The translations under genes were made by a program, and so were the position numbers. The notes under the pieces are model-generated. The model saw only the letters and a program-made list of their open reading frames with translations, made no database searches and was not told where the DNA came from. Below are positions 6,600 to 14,212 of a stretch of 15,518 bases of DNA, one piece after another. Source of the stretch: an uncultured Actinomyces sp. (lineage in GTDB: Bacteria > Actinomycetota > Actinomycetes > Actinomycetales > Actinomycetaceae); the NCBI GenBank assembly GCA_938028585.1, contig CALIZH010000127.1, positions 1-15,518 on the forward strand. Direction: 5' to 3'. Position 1 is the stretch's first letter. Each line of letters begins with the position of its first letter.

Positions 6600-7109
6600 T
6601 CACAAAGCCTCCGCTGCTTCTTTCAAATCACGCAGCATCGACATGGTTGAGTAGGACTCGGCACACACACCGGCCCAGAGGCGCCAGAGCGGAGTCGACT
6701 CGGTAGCCTGATGGCGCTCACGCAGGTGAAGGCGGGTACGTCCATTGGCCTCGGGAAGAAGAGCAAAAGTGCAGGTACCGGTGTACTCATCCACTTCGTC
6801 TTCCCACTCCAGATTGCGTCCCGGAGCGGGAACGCGAATCACCAGGCAATCACCCTCCTGGCGGATCAGGACACGCCCGTCCTCATCCTCTTCAAAAGCA
6901 GCATCAATCACTTCCCACACGCGAGTCGGCAGTGCGTCAATCTCTACCGCACGATCAACGACGACATCGGCATTCGGAAGCTCAAGATCGCCGGGAAGGG
7001 AAACCGAGGCCTCGGAACGAGTCAGTCCAATACGACGCGGAAAACCCGTCGCGTAAATTGCGCCAGCACAGCCCAGGACCCCCAGAGCAGCTACGGTACG
7101 AATCTTCAT
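6600..7109 (-). CDS. SRPBCC (START-like) family protein with N-terminal hydrophobic segment
   Basis: The 169-residue protein has a short basic start followed by a hydrophobic stretch (about residues 5-20) and then an SRPBCC-type domain. The segment 'IGLTRSEASVSLPGDLELPNADVVVDRAVEIDALPTRVWEVI' (27-68) has the typical 'LPGD.L.P....DRAV.IDAPP..VW' entry of these hydrophobic-ligand-binding folds. The rest is rich in strands and ends in a long helix (about 148-169). V-L-G-C at 11-14 could be a lipobox, making it a lipoprotein; otherwise it is a signal-anchored protein. ATG 7107-7109 has AGGGGA 7 nt upstream. Ligand and role are unknown. It is separated from ispG by 79 nt and from proS by 66 nt containing a hairpin, so it may be its own transcription unit. 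Confidence 0.75.
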   Translation of the reverse strand: MKIRTVAALGVLGCAGAIYATGFPRRIGLTRSEASVSLPGDLELPNADVVVDRAVEIDALPTRVWEVIDAAFEEDEDGRVLIRQEGDCLVIRVPAPGRNLEWEDEVDEYTGTCTFALLPEANGRTRLHLRERHQATESTPLWRLWAGVCAESYSTMSMLRDLKEAAEAL

Positions 7110-7188
7110 AACAAATCCCCTTTGATCAGGCTGTTACACTCAATGTTCTTATACGGAAGGATACGTGAATTCTTCGCGATTGTTGCCT

Positions 7189-8346
7189 TTATCGAATAAC
7201 CGGAAGAACCTCGACAGATCCTTCACCTTCTTCAAGTCCCATTTCTTCAGCAAGCAGGTTCGCATGCTTAATGAGGGTTGGGACAATGTCATCTTCGGGA
7301 ACGGTTTCGACGACCTCCCCACGGATGAAGATCTGTCCCTTGCCATTACCCGAGGCCACACCGAGGTCAGCCTCACGAGCCTCGCCTGGACCGTTGACAA
7401 CGCAGCCCATGACGGCAACGCGCAGGGGCACAGTCAGATCCTTGAGGCCTTCAGTGACATTTTCTGCCAGTGTCCAGACATCAACCTGCGCACGCCCACA
7501 GGAAGGACAGGAAACAATCTCGAGGGTCTTTTCACGCAGGCCCATGAACTCCAAGAGCTTCGTGCCGACCTTGACCTCTTCAACAGGAGGTGCAGAAAGA
7601 GAGACACGGATCGTATCGCCAATACCATCAGCCAAAAGCACACCGAAAGCCGCGCAGGACTTAATGGTTCCCTGGAAAGCTGGCCCGGCCTCGGTCACGC
7701 CGAGGTGAAGCGGCCAATCGCCCTTTTCAGAGAGCAAGCGGTAGGCCTGGATCATCGTCAAAACATCGTGGTGCTTGACCGAAATCTTGAAATCATGGAA
7801 GTCGTTCTCTTCAAAGAGGGATGCTTCCCAGACTGCTGATTCGACAAGGGCTTCAGGGGTCGCACGACCGTACTTCTTGAGAAGACGCGGATCCAAAGAA
7901 CCCGCATTCACACCAATGCGCAGCGAGGTTCCGTGATCGGAAGCGGCGCGGCAAATTTCCTTCACCTGATCATCGAACTTACGAATATTTCCAGGGTTCA
8001 CGCGAACCGCACCGCAACCGGCCTCAATCGCTGCAAAAACATACTTCGGGTTGAAGTGAATATCAGCAATAACGGGAATGCGCGATTGCTTAACAATAAT
8101 TGGCAGTGCTTCAGCATCCTTATCAGTCGGGCACGCAACGCGAACAATGTCGCAGCCCGCTGCGGTGAGCTCTGCGATCTGCTGCAGCGTCGCACCGATA
8201 TCGTGAGTCTTCGTTGTGGTCATCGACTGAACAGAAACGGGAGCACCCCCACCAACAGGCACATCCCCCACCATGATTTGACGAGTCTTGCGACGCGGAA
8301 AAGGAGCTTCGTGGACGCTGGGCATCCCTAAGTTAATTTCAGTCAC
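7189..8346 (-). CDS. ispG: 4-hydroxy-3-methylbut-2-enyl diphosphate synthase (GcpE/IspG)
   Basis: This is the penultimate MEP-pathway enzyme; it reductively opens MEcPP to HMBPP with a [4Fe-4S] cluster. The N-terminal TIM-barrel-like part has 'GGGAPVSVQSMTTTKT', 'HFNPKYVFAAIEAG' and 'RVNPGNI'. The C-terminal Fe-S domain has C-P-S-C (Cys280, Cys283) and G-C-V-V-N-G-P-G-E (Cys315, Glu322), the complete ligand set. With GTG 8344-8346 as start the protein has 385 residues, a normal actinobacterial length. The frame is open to 8472, but that extension would run into the rseP coding region and is not conserved-looking. GGGAG lies about 11 nt before this GTG, a long spacing; ATG 8323-8325 is an alternative start. 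The gene follows rseP by 91 nt and shares the pathway with dxr. Confidence 0.95.
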   Translation of the reverse strand: MTEINLGMPSVHEAPFPRRKTRQIMVGDVPVGGGAPVSVQSMTTTKTHDIGATLQQIAELTAAGCDIVRVACPTDKDAEALPIIVKQSRIPVIADIHFNPKYVFAAIEAGCGAVRVNPGNIRKFDDQVKEICRAASDHGTSLRIGVNAGSLDPRLLKKYGRATPEALVESAVWEASLFEENDFHDFKISVKHHDVLTMIQAYRLLSEKGDWPLHLGVTEAGPAFQGTIKSCAAFGVLLADGIGDTIRVSLSAPPVEEVKVGTKLLEFMGLREKTLEIVSCPSCGRAQVDVWTLAENVTEGLKDLTVPLRVAVMGCVVNGPGEAREADLGVASGNGKGQIFIRGEVVETVPEDDIVPTLIKHANLLAEEMGLEEGEGSVEVLPVIR

Positions 8347-8373
8347 CTTGTCATTATCTCCCACTTGTATGCA

Positions 8374-8391
8374 GCTGGCACCCGGGCCAGC
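8374..8391. repeat. Short hairpin between rseP and ispG
   Basis: GCTGGC (8374-8379) faces GCCAGC (8386-8391) across a 6-nt loop in the 91-nt leader of ispG. There is no T run after it on the minus strand. It may be only a local GC-rich fold. Confidence 0.3.
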
Positions 8392-8437
8392 CAGAGGCTG
8401 ATGAAAACCGATGAAAGCTCGCAGTGCTGTGAGCGGC

Positions 8438-9667
8438 CTATTGCAGGCTGATTGGCACGACGATGTCTGCAATCATCAGCAGGACCGTCATCGCTACCAA
8501 AATAGTGCCCATCGTGTATGTCAGTGGCATAAGCCGCGCAGTATCGACCGGTGGCGGCACTTCTCTTCCACGTACCCGAGCAAGGCCTCGCCGAATCCAT
8601 TCGTAGATTGCCGGAACGATATGTCCACCATCGAGCGGCGGGAAAGGAAGAAGATTAAACACAAAGAGCGCCATATTCAGGGAAGCCAGGATCGACAGCA
8701 AGAGTGCAGCCGAACGCATCCACCCACCGCTGCTTGCCGTGACATCAGACGAGGTTGCATCTGCAGCAATCCTGCCGATACCGACAACCGACATGACCCC
8801 GCCCGAATCACGGGGTGCACCTGTGAAAATCGAACGGCCGACATCCCACAGGGCAATGGGTAGACGGGCAACGACGCTCACTGTGCCGGTAAAGGTCTCC
8901 CCCACGGCTGAGGCAACAGTTCCCGCGCTGGCGGCTTGATATTCAGTCCCCGCAATGACGCCAATACTGACGCTATCTCCTGATCGCAGCGGATCGACTT
9001 TCACGTGGAAAAGTTGGCCATTTCGCAGGTAGTCAATATCGATACTGCCCTGTGAGCCTGCAATGTTTTGACGCATCTGCTCCCACGAGGTCACGGCGCT
9101 TCCGTTGACTCCTGTGATCGTATCCCCCGCTCGAATACCTGCGGCGTATGCCGGCGCATCGACAGTGGTTCCCTGGGTAGTCAGCTGCTGGGGAACATCG
9201 CTCAGGGTCAACGAGGCTTTGGGAATTCCAATCCCAACCAGAGCAATCGATAGGAAGAGAATCGAAAGGAATAGATTGACCAGAGGACCACTGATCATGA
9301 CGATGATCTTCTGTGCGGGATGAAGAAGATAAAATGCGCGAGAGCTGTAGCCTTCCGGAATTTCTTCCATACTGGCCTCACGAGCCTCCTGTGCAAGGGT
9401 CGGCTTTCCACGTCGATTCGTCGTTTTCACCCCGTCGTGAGCCGGTGCAAACATCCCAACCAACCGGACGTAGCCACCCAGAAGAATCGCTCGAAGAGAA
9501 TAGGTCGTCTCCCCTTTTTTGACGCCAAAAATCTGAGGTCCAAAACCGACAGCAAACTCAGGAACGTAAACGCCAAATTTTTTTGCAGGAATCATATGGC
9601 CACATTCGTGAAGTGCGACAGAGATCAACAACCCCACGACGATGACTAGAACACCAATAATTCCCAC
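8438..9667 (-). CDS. rseP: M50 site-2 protease (RseP/Rip1-type), membrane zinc metalloprotease
   Basis: This intramembrane protease typically cleaves anti-sigma factors after an initial extracellular cut; in mycobacteria the homologue is Rip1. The zinc site H-E-C-G-H (residues 20-24) lies in the first membrane helix. A second helix covers about residues 118-148. A PDZ domain (about 150-230, with the segment 'AYAAGIRAGDTITGVNG') follows, then a third helix with N-L-L-P-F-P-P-L-D-G-G-H (338-349), whose Asp completes the metal site, and a last helix near the C-terminus. GTG 9665-9667 is chosen because AAAAGG lies 6 nt upstream and the protein then begins MGIIGVLVIVVGLLISVALHE. An upstream codon at 9724 would overlap dxr. 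The gene lies 20 nt after dxr. Its substrate is not visible here. Confidence 0.93.
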   Translation of the reverse strand: MGIIGVLVIVVGLLISVALHECGHMIPAKKFGVYVPEFAVGFGPQIFGVKKGETTYSLRAILLGGYVRLVGMFAPAHDGVKTTNRRGKPTLAQEAREASMEEIPEGYSSRAFYLLHPAQKIIVMISGPLVNLFLSILFLSIALVGIGIPKASLTLSDVPQQLTTQGTTVDAPAYAAGIRAGDTITGVNGSAVTSWEQMRQNIAGSQGSIDIDYLRNGQLFHVKVDPLRSGDSVSIGVIAGTEYQAASAGTVASAVGETFTGTVSVVARLPIALWDVGRSIFTGAPRDSGGVMSVVGIGRIAADATSSDVTASSGGWMRSAALLLSILASLNMALFVFNLLPFPPLDGGHIVPAIYEWIRRGLARVRGREVPPPVDTARLMPLTYTMGTILVAMTVLLMIADIVVPISLQ

Positions 9668-9673
9668 GAAAAA

Positions 9674-9679
9674 CCTTTT
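9674..9679 (-). promoter_or_regulatory. Ribosome binding site of rseP (AAAAGG)
   Basis: AAAAGG lies 6 nt before the GTG at 9667-9665. A second purine-rich stretch, GAGAGGAAAG, lies just upstream; together they support the shorter protein. Confidence 0.55.
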
Positions 9680-9685
9680 CTTTCC

Positions 9686-9702
9686 TCTCACATAATGTGA
9701 GA
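9686..9702. repeat. 17-bp palindrome over the dxr stop codon
   Basis: The sequence TCTCACATAATGTGAGA has perfect 8-base arms around a single central base. It spans the dxr stop and lies 19 nt before the rseP start. It could be a protein-binding operator or chance; see findings. Confidence 0.5.
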
Positions 9703-10881
9703 ACGAGCAGAAGCTTTGGCCCACTCTTGGGCGCCAAGAATATCGTCCAGCGTAGGCTCATCGATGCCTTGGTGCTCGGCCAGAACCTCTTCAAGAAGAT
9801 CCACGATTGACAGATACGCAAGCTGTCCACGTAGAAATGCGTCAACGAAAACTTCGTTCGCAGCGTTGTACACAGCAGGATGGGTCGGAGATTCAGTAAC
9901 AGCCGCTCGTGCCAGATTGATTGCTGGGAAGGTTTGGGAATCAACCGGCTCAAAAGTCCATTCTTGTCGCTGAAGGAAATCCACCGGTTTTTCGATATCT
10001 GGAAGCCGCCTGGGCCATGTCAATCCCAATGCAATAGGAAGCTTCATATCGGGGGGCGAGGCCTGGGCAATCGTCGCCCCGTCCTTCCAGGTCACCATAG
10101 AGTGGACGATGGACTGAGGATGAACAACCGGGACAATATCCGAGGCCGGAACATCGAACAGAAGATGCGCCTCAATGAGTTCTAGGCCTTTATTGACCAG
10201 AGTGGATGAGTTAATGGTGACAACGGGTCCCATATTCCACGTTGGGTGCGCCAGCGCCTGTTGCGGGGTAACTTCCGCCAGATCAGCGCGTTTCTTCCCC
10301 CTAAAAGGCCCTCCCGAGGCCGTGAGGACCAATTGCGCAAGCTCACTCTTGCCAGTGACTCGCTGCGCGGTCAAACCTTTTTCATGAACTCCACTGGCGA
10401 GACATTGGGCAATGGCCGAGTGTTCTGAATCGACAGGGACAATTTGCCCATCACGCTTCATTGCGCGCCGGACTAGAGGCCCACCGACAACCAGAGATTC
10501 TTTATTTGCCAAGGCCAGAGTCGATCCGGCCTCGAGGGCAGCAAGGGTGGGGCCAAGCCCAACACCGCCGGTAATACCGTTAAGGACGACTGCATGAGGG
10601 AAGGATCCCGCAATTTGTGTTGAAGCATCCGATCCGACCAAAATCTCTGGAATTTCACCAGCAGCTGCAGCAATCAGCCGCTCAAGCCTGTGCGCATCAC
10701 CATCGTGGATTCCAACGACCCGAGGTCGATAACGAACGCATTGTTCTGCCAAAAGCTCAAGAGAACGGCCGCCAGCGCTCAGGGCAACAACCTCGAAATT
10801 TTCGTGATGCTGGTCAATAACCTCAAGCGCCTGTGTGCCAATTGATCCCGTAGAACCAAGCAGAACAACCTGTGTACTCAT
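9688..10881 (-). CDS. dxr: 1-deoxy-D-xylulose 5-phosphate reductoisomerase
   Basis: This MEP-pathway enzyme turns DXP into MEP with NADPH; it is the target of fosmidomycin. The 397 residues include the nucleotide-binding G-S-T-G-S-I-G at 9-15, the N-K-E-S segment at 126-129, and the metal ligands Asp151 and Glu153 in V-P-V-D-S-E-H-S. They also include S-G-G-P-F-R (189-194) on the flexible loop, H-P-T-W-N-M-G (212-218) and N-K-G-L-E-L-I-E-A-H (230-239) with the third acidic ligand, Glu234. The ATG lies 3 nt after the stop of the DivIVA-repeat gene and shows no clear ribosome binding site, so it is probably translated by coupling. rseP follows 20 nt downstream, and ispG of the same pathway comes after that. 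Confidence 0.97.
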   Translation of the reverse strand: MSTQVVLLGSTGSIGTQALEVIDQHHENFEVVALSAGGRSLELLAEQCVRYRPRVVGIHDGDAHRLERLIAAAAGEIPEILVGSDASTQIAGSFPHAVVLNGITGGVGLGPTLAALEAGSTLALANKESLVVGGPLVRRAMKRDGQIVPVDSEHSAIAQCLASGVHEKGLTAQRVTGKSELAQLVLTASGGPFRGKKRADLAEVTPQQALAHPTWNMGPVVTINSSTLVNKGLELIEAHLLFDVPASDIVPVVHPQSIVHSMVTWKDGATIAQASPPDMKLPIALGLTWPRRLPDIEKPVDFLQRQEWTFEPVDSQTFPAINLARAAVTESPTHPAVYNAANEVFVDAFLRGQLAYLSIVDLLEEVLAEHQGIDEPTLDDILGAQEWAKASARSHIM

Positions 10882-10884
10882 GTG

Positions 10885-11436
10885 TCAGTTGACTGAAAGA
10901 AGGATTTCAACAGCGCGCCCAAGATAGGCATCGACCGGACCCATTGCATAGGCCTTTTTACCGCGAGCGGACTTGAAAAGCGCATGCCGCACATCATCAG
11001 CAACCAGATCCTCGCGATCATCAAAGAAAGCTGCAATCTGATCCAAAAGGTCATCGACCTGTTCAGCGTTGTAGCCAATTCCCGAACGGGGATGTGAAAA
11101 ACGCTGTCCGTAGGGACGAAGCAGACGCGGATACAGTGTCGTCGCACGATCGGCTACTTTTTCGTACCATGCACCTTCGCCATTAACAGCGATGTGGTCG
11201 GCGCGGTCGCGCTGGACAAAAGCGGCTTCAAGTCGACTCATTGCCGCATCTACAGCTTGGGTGTCATAGCCATTACGTTGCCTCGGGAAGGACGCTTGAC
11301 GAACCTGTTCAGCACTGAACTGTTCAGCCGGAAGCCCCCCTTCGTATGCATGACGAGCATCGATGAAGAACTCATCTACGGCATCCTTACCGTAACCGCG
11401 CCGGAAAATTCCCGTAGTCGGGAAAGCGTCGCCCAT
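10885..11436 (-). CDS. DivIVA-domain repeat protein
   Basis: The protein of 183 residues carries repeated short DivIVA-like units of the pattern 'F....GY....VD..L': GYGKDAVDEFF (14-24), GYDTQAVDAAM (56-66), GYNAEQVDDLL (121-131) and a more divergent AYAMGPVDAYL (162-172). The third and second are joined to 'AEQVRQASF' or 'ADDVRHALF'-type helices. Family members bind curved membrane or cell poles, but this one lacks the long coiled coil of Wag31/DivIVA, so it may be only an adaptor. ATG 11434-11436 is preferred over GTG 11437-11439 because AGGAG is then 5 nt away. It overlaps the rlmN stop (TGATG), and dxr begins 3 nt after its own stop. The family call is by pattern; the function is unknown. 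Confidence 0.75.
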   Translation of the reverse strand: MGDAFPTTGIFRRGYGKDAVDEFFIDARHAYEGGLPAEQFSAEQVRQASFPRQRNGYDTQAVDAAMSRLEAAFVQRDRADHIAVNGEGAWYEKVADRATTLYPRLLRPYGQRFSHPRSGIGYNAEQVDDLLDQIAAFFDDREDLVADDVRHALFKSARGKKAYAMGPVDAYLGRAVEILLSVN

Positions 11437-12674
11437 CACTTCTCCTCTTCGTGTGCACTATTCTCACGTGCACTCTGACGTGCACGCTCACGGTTATTAA
11501 CAGCCGTTGCGAGCTGACCGCAAGCCCCGTCGATATCGGACCCACGTGTGTCTCGAATCGTTGTCGAGATTCCATTGTCTCGCAGCGTCTTCACAAATGC
11601 ATCCTGCGCCCGACGGGTGGATGCAGTCCAGATCGAACCAGGGGTGGGATTCAAAGGAATGGGATTGACGTGTGCCCATCCCCTGCCTCTCTTGTTGAGC
11701 TCATCTGCCAGCAACTGAGCACGCCAAACCTGATCATTCATGTCTTTAATCAGCGCATACTCGATAGAAACGCGCCGACCAGTAGCCACAAAGTACCTGC
11801 GCGCCGCGTCCAGAAGCTCTCCCACTTTCCATCTGGAGTTAATGGGGATGAGCTCATCGCGAAGGTCATCATCCGGGGTGTGCAGTGAGACCGCAAGAGT
11901 TACCGGCAGACCTTCTTGAGAGAGACGATCAATTGCGGGAACCAAACCGACCGTTGAAACCGTCACGTTCCGTGCAGACATCCCAAAACCGGCAGGTGCG
12001 GGATCGATGATGCGGTGAAGGGCCGCGACTACTGCCTTGTAGTTCGCTAAAGGCTCCCCCATTCCCATAAAGACCACATTTGACAGGTGCGTTGGAGAGC
12101 CTCCGACCTGCCCTTCTTCACATGCCTGGTGGGCAGCACGCACTTGGTCAATAATCTCTGCGGTTGAAAGATTTCGGGTTAGTCCCATCTGACCTGTAGC
12201 GCAGAAAGGACAGCCCATACCGCATCCAGCTTGGGAAGAGATGCAAAGCGTCGTACGGTCGGTGTAACGCATCAAAACGGATTCAACACGGGCGCCATCA
12301 TAAAGCTCCCATAGGTGCTTGAGTGTTTCTCCGCCATCAGCTTCCAGAACAGCAACCTCACGAACAAGAGGCGGAAGGAGAGTAGATGCAATAAGATCAT
12401 GGGCGCTCTTTGGCATGTCCGTCATCAAGGCGGGATCGCTGATATGACGCTCAAAGTAGTGGCGCGACAACTGATCAGCGCGGAAGGAAGGAAGTCCGGC
12501 CTCGGACACAAACTCCTTGCGTTCCTTCTGATCAAAATCTGCAAGGTGGCGAGGAGCCTTACCGCGCCGACGCGCAGTAAAAGTAACTCGAGGCTTCGCG
12601 TCAGGCGAGGTCGCCCCCTCGGGTAACTGGTCTGTCGGGCGAACTTCTCGTCTTGCTCGATTGGTTGTGCTCAT
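11436..12674 (-). CDS. rlmN: Dual-specificity RNA methyltransferase RlmN (radical SAM)
   Basis: The enzyme methylates C2 of A2503 in 23S rRNA and A37 of some tRNAs, which supports translational accuracy. The protein has 412 residues. The radical-SAM cluster motif C-G-M-G-C-P-F-C uses Cys151, Cys155 and Cys158. Cys144 ('TTLCISSQ') and Cys385 ('DGACGQL') match the two further catalytic cysteines of RlmN; Cys385 is the one that becomes methylated. The segment 'GMGEPLANY' and 'NPIPLNP' are also conserved. ATG 12672-12674 is chosen for AGGAGGAG 6 nt upstream; the frame is open to 12713 but without such a site. The N-terminal 50 residues are basic and probably disordered. It lies 71 nt after cdsA, with a possible own promoter. 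Confidence 0.96.
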   Translation of the reverse strand: MSTTNRARREVRPTDQLPEGATSPDAKPRVTFTARRRGKAPRHLADFDQKERKEFVSEAGLPSFRADQLSRHYFERHISDPALMTDMPKSAHDLIASTLLPPLVREVAVLEADGGETLKHLWELYDGARVESVLMRYTDRTTLCISSQAGCGMGCPFCATGQMGLTRNLSTAEIIDQVRAAHQACEEGQVGGSPTHLSNVVFMGMGEPLANYKAVVAALHRIIDPAPAGFGMSARNVTVSTVGLVPAIDRLSQEGLPVTLAVSLHTPDDDLRDELIPINSRWKVGELLDAARRYFVATGRRVSIEYALIKDMNDQVWRAQLLADELNKRGRGWAHVNPIPLNPTPGSIWTASTRRAQDAFVKTLRDNGISTTIRDTRGSDIDGACGQLATAVNNRERARQSARENSAHEEEK

Positions 12675-12680
12675 TCGTTG

Positions 12681-12688
12681 CTCCTCCT
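12681..12688 (-). promoter_or_regulatory. Ribosome binding site of rlmN (AGGAGGAG)
   Basis: A strong purine-rich site with GGAG ending 6 nt before ATG 12674-12672. It selects this start over one 39 nt upstream. Confidence 0.75.
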
Positions 12689-12691
12689 CTC

Positions 12692-12719
12692 CCCGTGCAT
12701 AGCCTAGTCGCATGCACCC
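12692..12719 (-). promoter_or_regulatory. Putative promoter with dyad upstream of rlmN
   Basis: On the minus strand TTGAGG is followed after 16 nt by TATGCA, a weak -35/-10 pair. The 23-bp dyad GTGCAT (12695-12700) / ATGCAC (12712-12717) overlies its spacer and -10 box. Either could be chance in a 71-nt gap. Confidence 0.3.
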
Positions 12720-12745
12720 TCAAGTGCTTTCATTCAGATGCGAAC

Positions 12746-13642
12746 TTAACGCAAAGCGAAAATAAAGATCACATAGAAAACCGGGGCGGTCATCACCAGC
12801 GAATCGACACGATCAAGCACACCGCCGTGCCCTGGGATCAATCGCGACATGTCTTTGAGCCCGACCTCACGCTTAATCAAAGATTCGGTGAGGTCCCCGA
12901 TCGTCGCACACACACAGCCACAGACACCGGCAATGACACCCCACCACCACGTGGCGCCCAGCAGCATGAATCCGCCGACTCCCGTGAGGATACAAAAAAG
13001 CAAAGAGCCGACGAAGCCTTCCCATGACTTCTTCGGAGACAGTCGTGGTGCCATGGGGTGTTTACCAAACATAATCCCCGCAAGCCATCCACCGATGTCA
13101 TTGAAGCAGGTGACAAGGACATAAACACCGATCACCGCGGGCGAGCGAAAATCTCGCAGCAAGAGGACAACAAAGCAGGCTAAGAAAGGAACATAAACGG
13201 CACTGAAGACACTCGCAATGATGTCAGTGATTCTGGAAGGAGTCGGCGCATCAACCAATCTCCATGCGACGACAGCAAAAACCGTCAAGTACAGCGCCAT
13301 TGTGACGGCCTCGGGACCCAAGAACCACGCGCACACCATCATCCCAATTGCGCCAAGATACAGCGGCGCCATGGCAAGACGTGTCCCCACGCGAGCAAAG
13401 GCTCCACCCAACTCCCATAAACCGAGGAGCGCAATGCAGCAGACAAAGGCGACAAAAATACCTTGAACAACAAGCAATGAAGCGACAAGGAGGGCAATCA
13501 GCACGACAGCGGAAGAAACGGCTGCCGGAAGGTTCCGACCCGCACGCCCGGTGGGTGCAAGTGGCTGAGTGTTTTCGCGCGGCTCCGGAGAGAAGACGCG
13601 CGAAAACACTGAGGGACGTACTTGATGGGATGAAGCCGACAT
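12746..13642 (-). CDS. cdsA: Phosphatidate cytidylyltransferase (CDP-diacylglycerol synthase)
   Basis: This membrane enzyme makes CDP-diacylglycerol from phosphatidate and CTP, the branch point for phospholipids. The 298 residues have a polar N-terminal 35 residues, then several membrane helices (starting about residues 38-60 and 60-78). The family signature S-L-I-K-R-E-V-G-L-K-D-M-S-R-L-I-P-G-H-G is at 254-273, with 'GVLDRVDS' following. 'NDIGGW' (181-186) and 'SPKKSWEGF' (202-210) are the other conserved parts. ATG 13640-13642 overlaps the frr stop by one base (TGATG), so it is coupled to frr. A perfect 14-bp inverted repeat lies in codons 11-25. rlmN follows 71 nt later. Confidence 0.95.
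   Translation of the reverse strand: MSASSHQVRPSVFSRVFSPEPRENTQPLAPTGRAGRNLPAAVSSAVVLIALLVASLLVVQGIFVAFVCCIALLGLWELGGAFARVGTRLAMAPLYLGAIGMMVCAWFLGPEAVTMALYLTVFAVVAWRLVDAPTPSRITDIIASVFSAVYVPFLACFVVLLLRDFRSPAVIGVYVLVTCFNDIGGWLAGIMFGKHPMAPRLSPKKSWEGFVGSLLFCILTGVGGFMLLGATWWWGVIAGVCGCVCATIGDLTESLIKREVGLKDMSRLIPGHGGVLDRVDSLVMTAPVFYVIFIFALR
13568..13610. repeat. Perfect 14-bp inverted repeat inside the 5' end of cdsA
   Basis: AGTGTTTTCGCGCG (13568-13581) is exactly reverse-complementary to CGCGCGAAAACACT (13597-13610), with 15 nt between. In the cdsA mRNA it would form a strong stem-loop starting about 30 nt after the start codon. No U run follows, so it is not a classic terminator. Confidence 0.8.
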
Positions 13643-14199
13643 CAGATTGTCAGGAGTTCGCTTTCCTTCGTAGCCAAGAGCTTATCGATCAGCTCAACAC
13701 GCGCCTTCGTTGCGGATTCGAGGGCCTTTTCTGCGCGTTCGATCTCATCTTCACCTGCGTCGCCGTCCTTCTTCAGGCGATCAAGTGCTTCCTTGGCCTT
13801 ACGACGGATGGAACGAACAGAAACGCGAGCGTCTTCAGCTTTGTTCTTAGCCTGCTTCACGTATTCCTTACGACGCTCTTCAGTCAGCGCAGGCAGAACC
13901 ACTCGGACAACATTGCCGTCATCGGTCGGGTTAACGCCCAGATCCGACTCGCGCAGGGTCTTAATGATTTCTTGAGTCGCGGTGCGGTCGAAAGGAGAAA
14001 TCAGAACCGTGCGGGCCTCGGGAATCTGGAAAGAAGCAAGTTGCTGCATGGGAGTCGGGGCACCGTAGTAGTCCACCAAGAGCTGTTCAAACATGCCGGC
14101 ATTTGCACGGCCAGTACGGATATTTCCAAACTCGTGGCGGGCAGCCTCGACCGTCTTATCCATCTTGTCTTCTGCTTCGAGCAGGATGTCATCAATCAC
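13642..14199 (-). CDS. frr: Ribosome recycling factor
   Basis: RRF, with EF-G, splits the post-termination ribosome so that it can be reused. The 185-residue length is exactly typical. The N-terminal helix contains 'FGNIRTGRANAGMFEQLLVDYYGAPTPMQQLASF', the most conserved part of the family. A beta-rich domain has 'ARTVLISPFDR', and the C-terminal long helices contain 'LTEERRKEYVKQAKN' and 'VRSIRR'. GTG 14197-14199 is chosen because AAGGA lies 8 nt upstream and it gives the family length. The frame continues to 14352, but that part would overlap the end of pyrH. It starts 13 nt after the pyrH stop and its stop overlaps the cdsA start. Confidence 0.97.
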   Translation of the reverse strand: MIDDILLEAEDKMDKTVEAARHEFGNIRTGRANAGMFEQLLVDYYGAPTPMQQLASFQIPEARTVLISPFDRTATQEIIKTLRESDLGVNPTDDGNVVRVVLPALTEERRKEYVKQAKNKAEDARVSVRSIRRKAKEALDRLKKDGDAGEDEIERAEKALESATKARVELIDKLLATKESELLTI

Positions 14200-14207
14200 G
14201 GAAGTGT

Positions 14208-14212
14208 TCCTT
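14208..14212 (-). promoter_or_regulatory. Ribosome binding site of frr (AAGGA)
   Basis: AAGGA lies directly after the pyrH stop and 8 nt before GTG 14199-14197. It decides the GTG start. Confidence 0.65.

Noticed and set aside
7165..7839. Plus-strand open frame opposite ispG
   Set aside because: It lies against the Fe-S domain of ispG and shows no protein-like motif.
8347..8472. N-terminal extension of ispG to 8472
   Set aside because: It overlaps the end of rseP and does not look like an IspG N-terminus.
9668..9724. N-terminal extension of rseP to 9724
   Set aside because: It overlaps the dxr coding end, while GTG 9667 has a ribosome binding site and begins at the first membrane helix.
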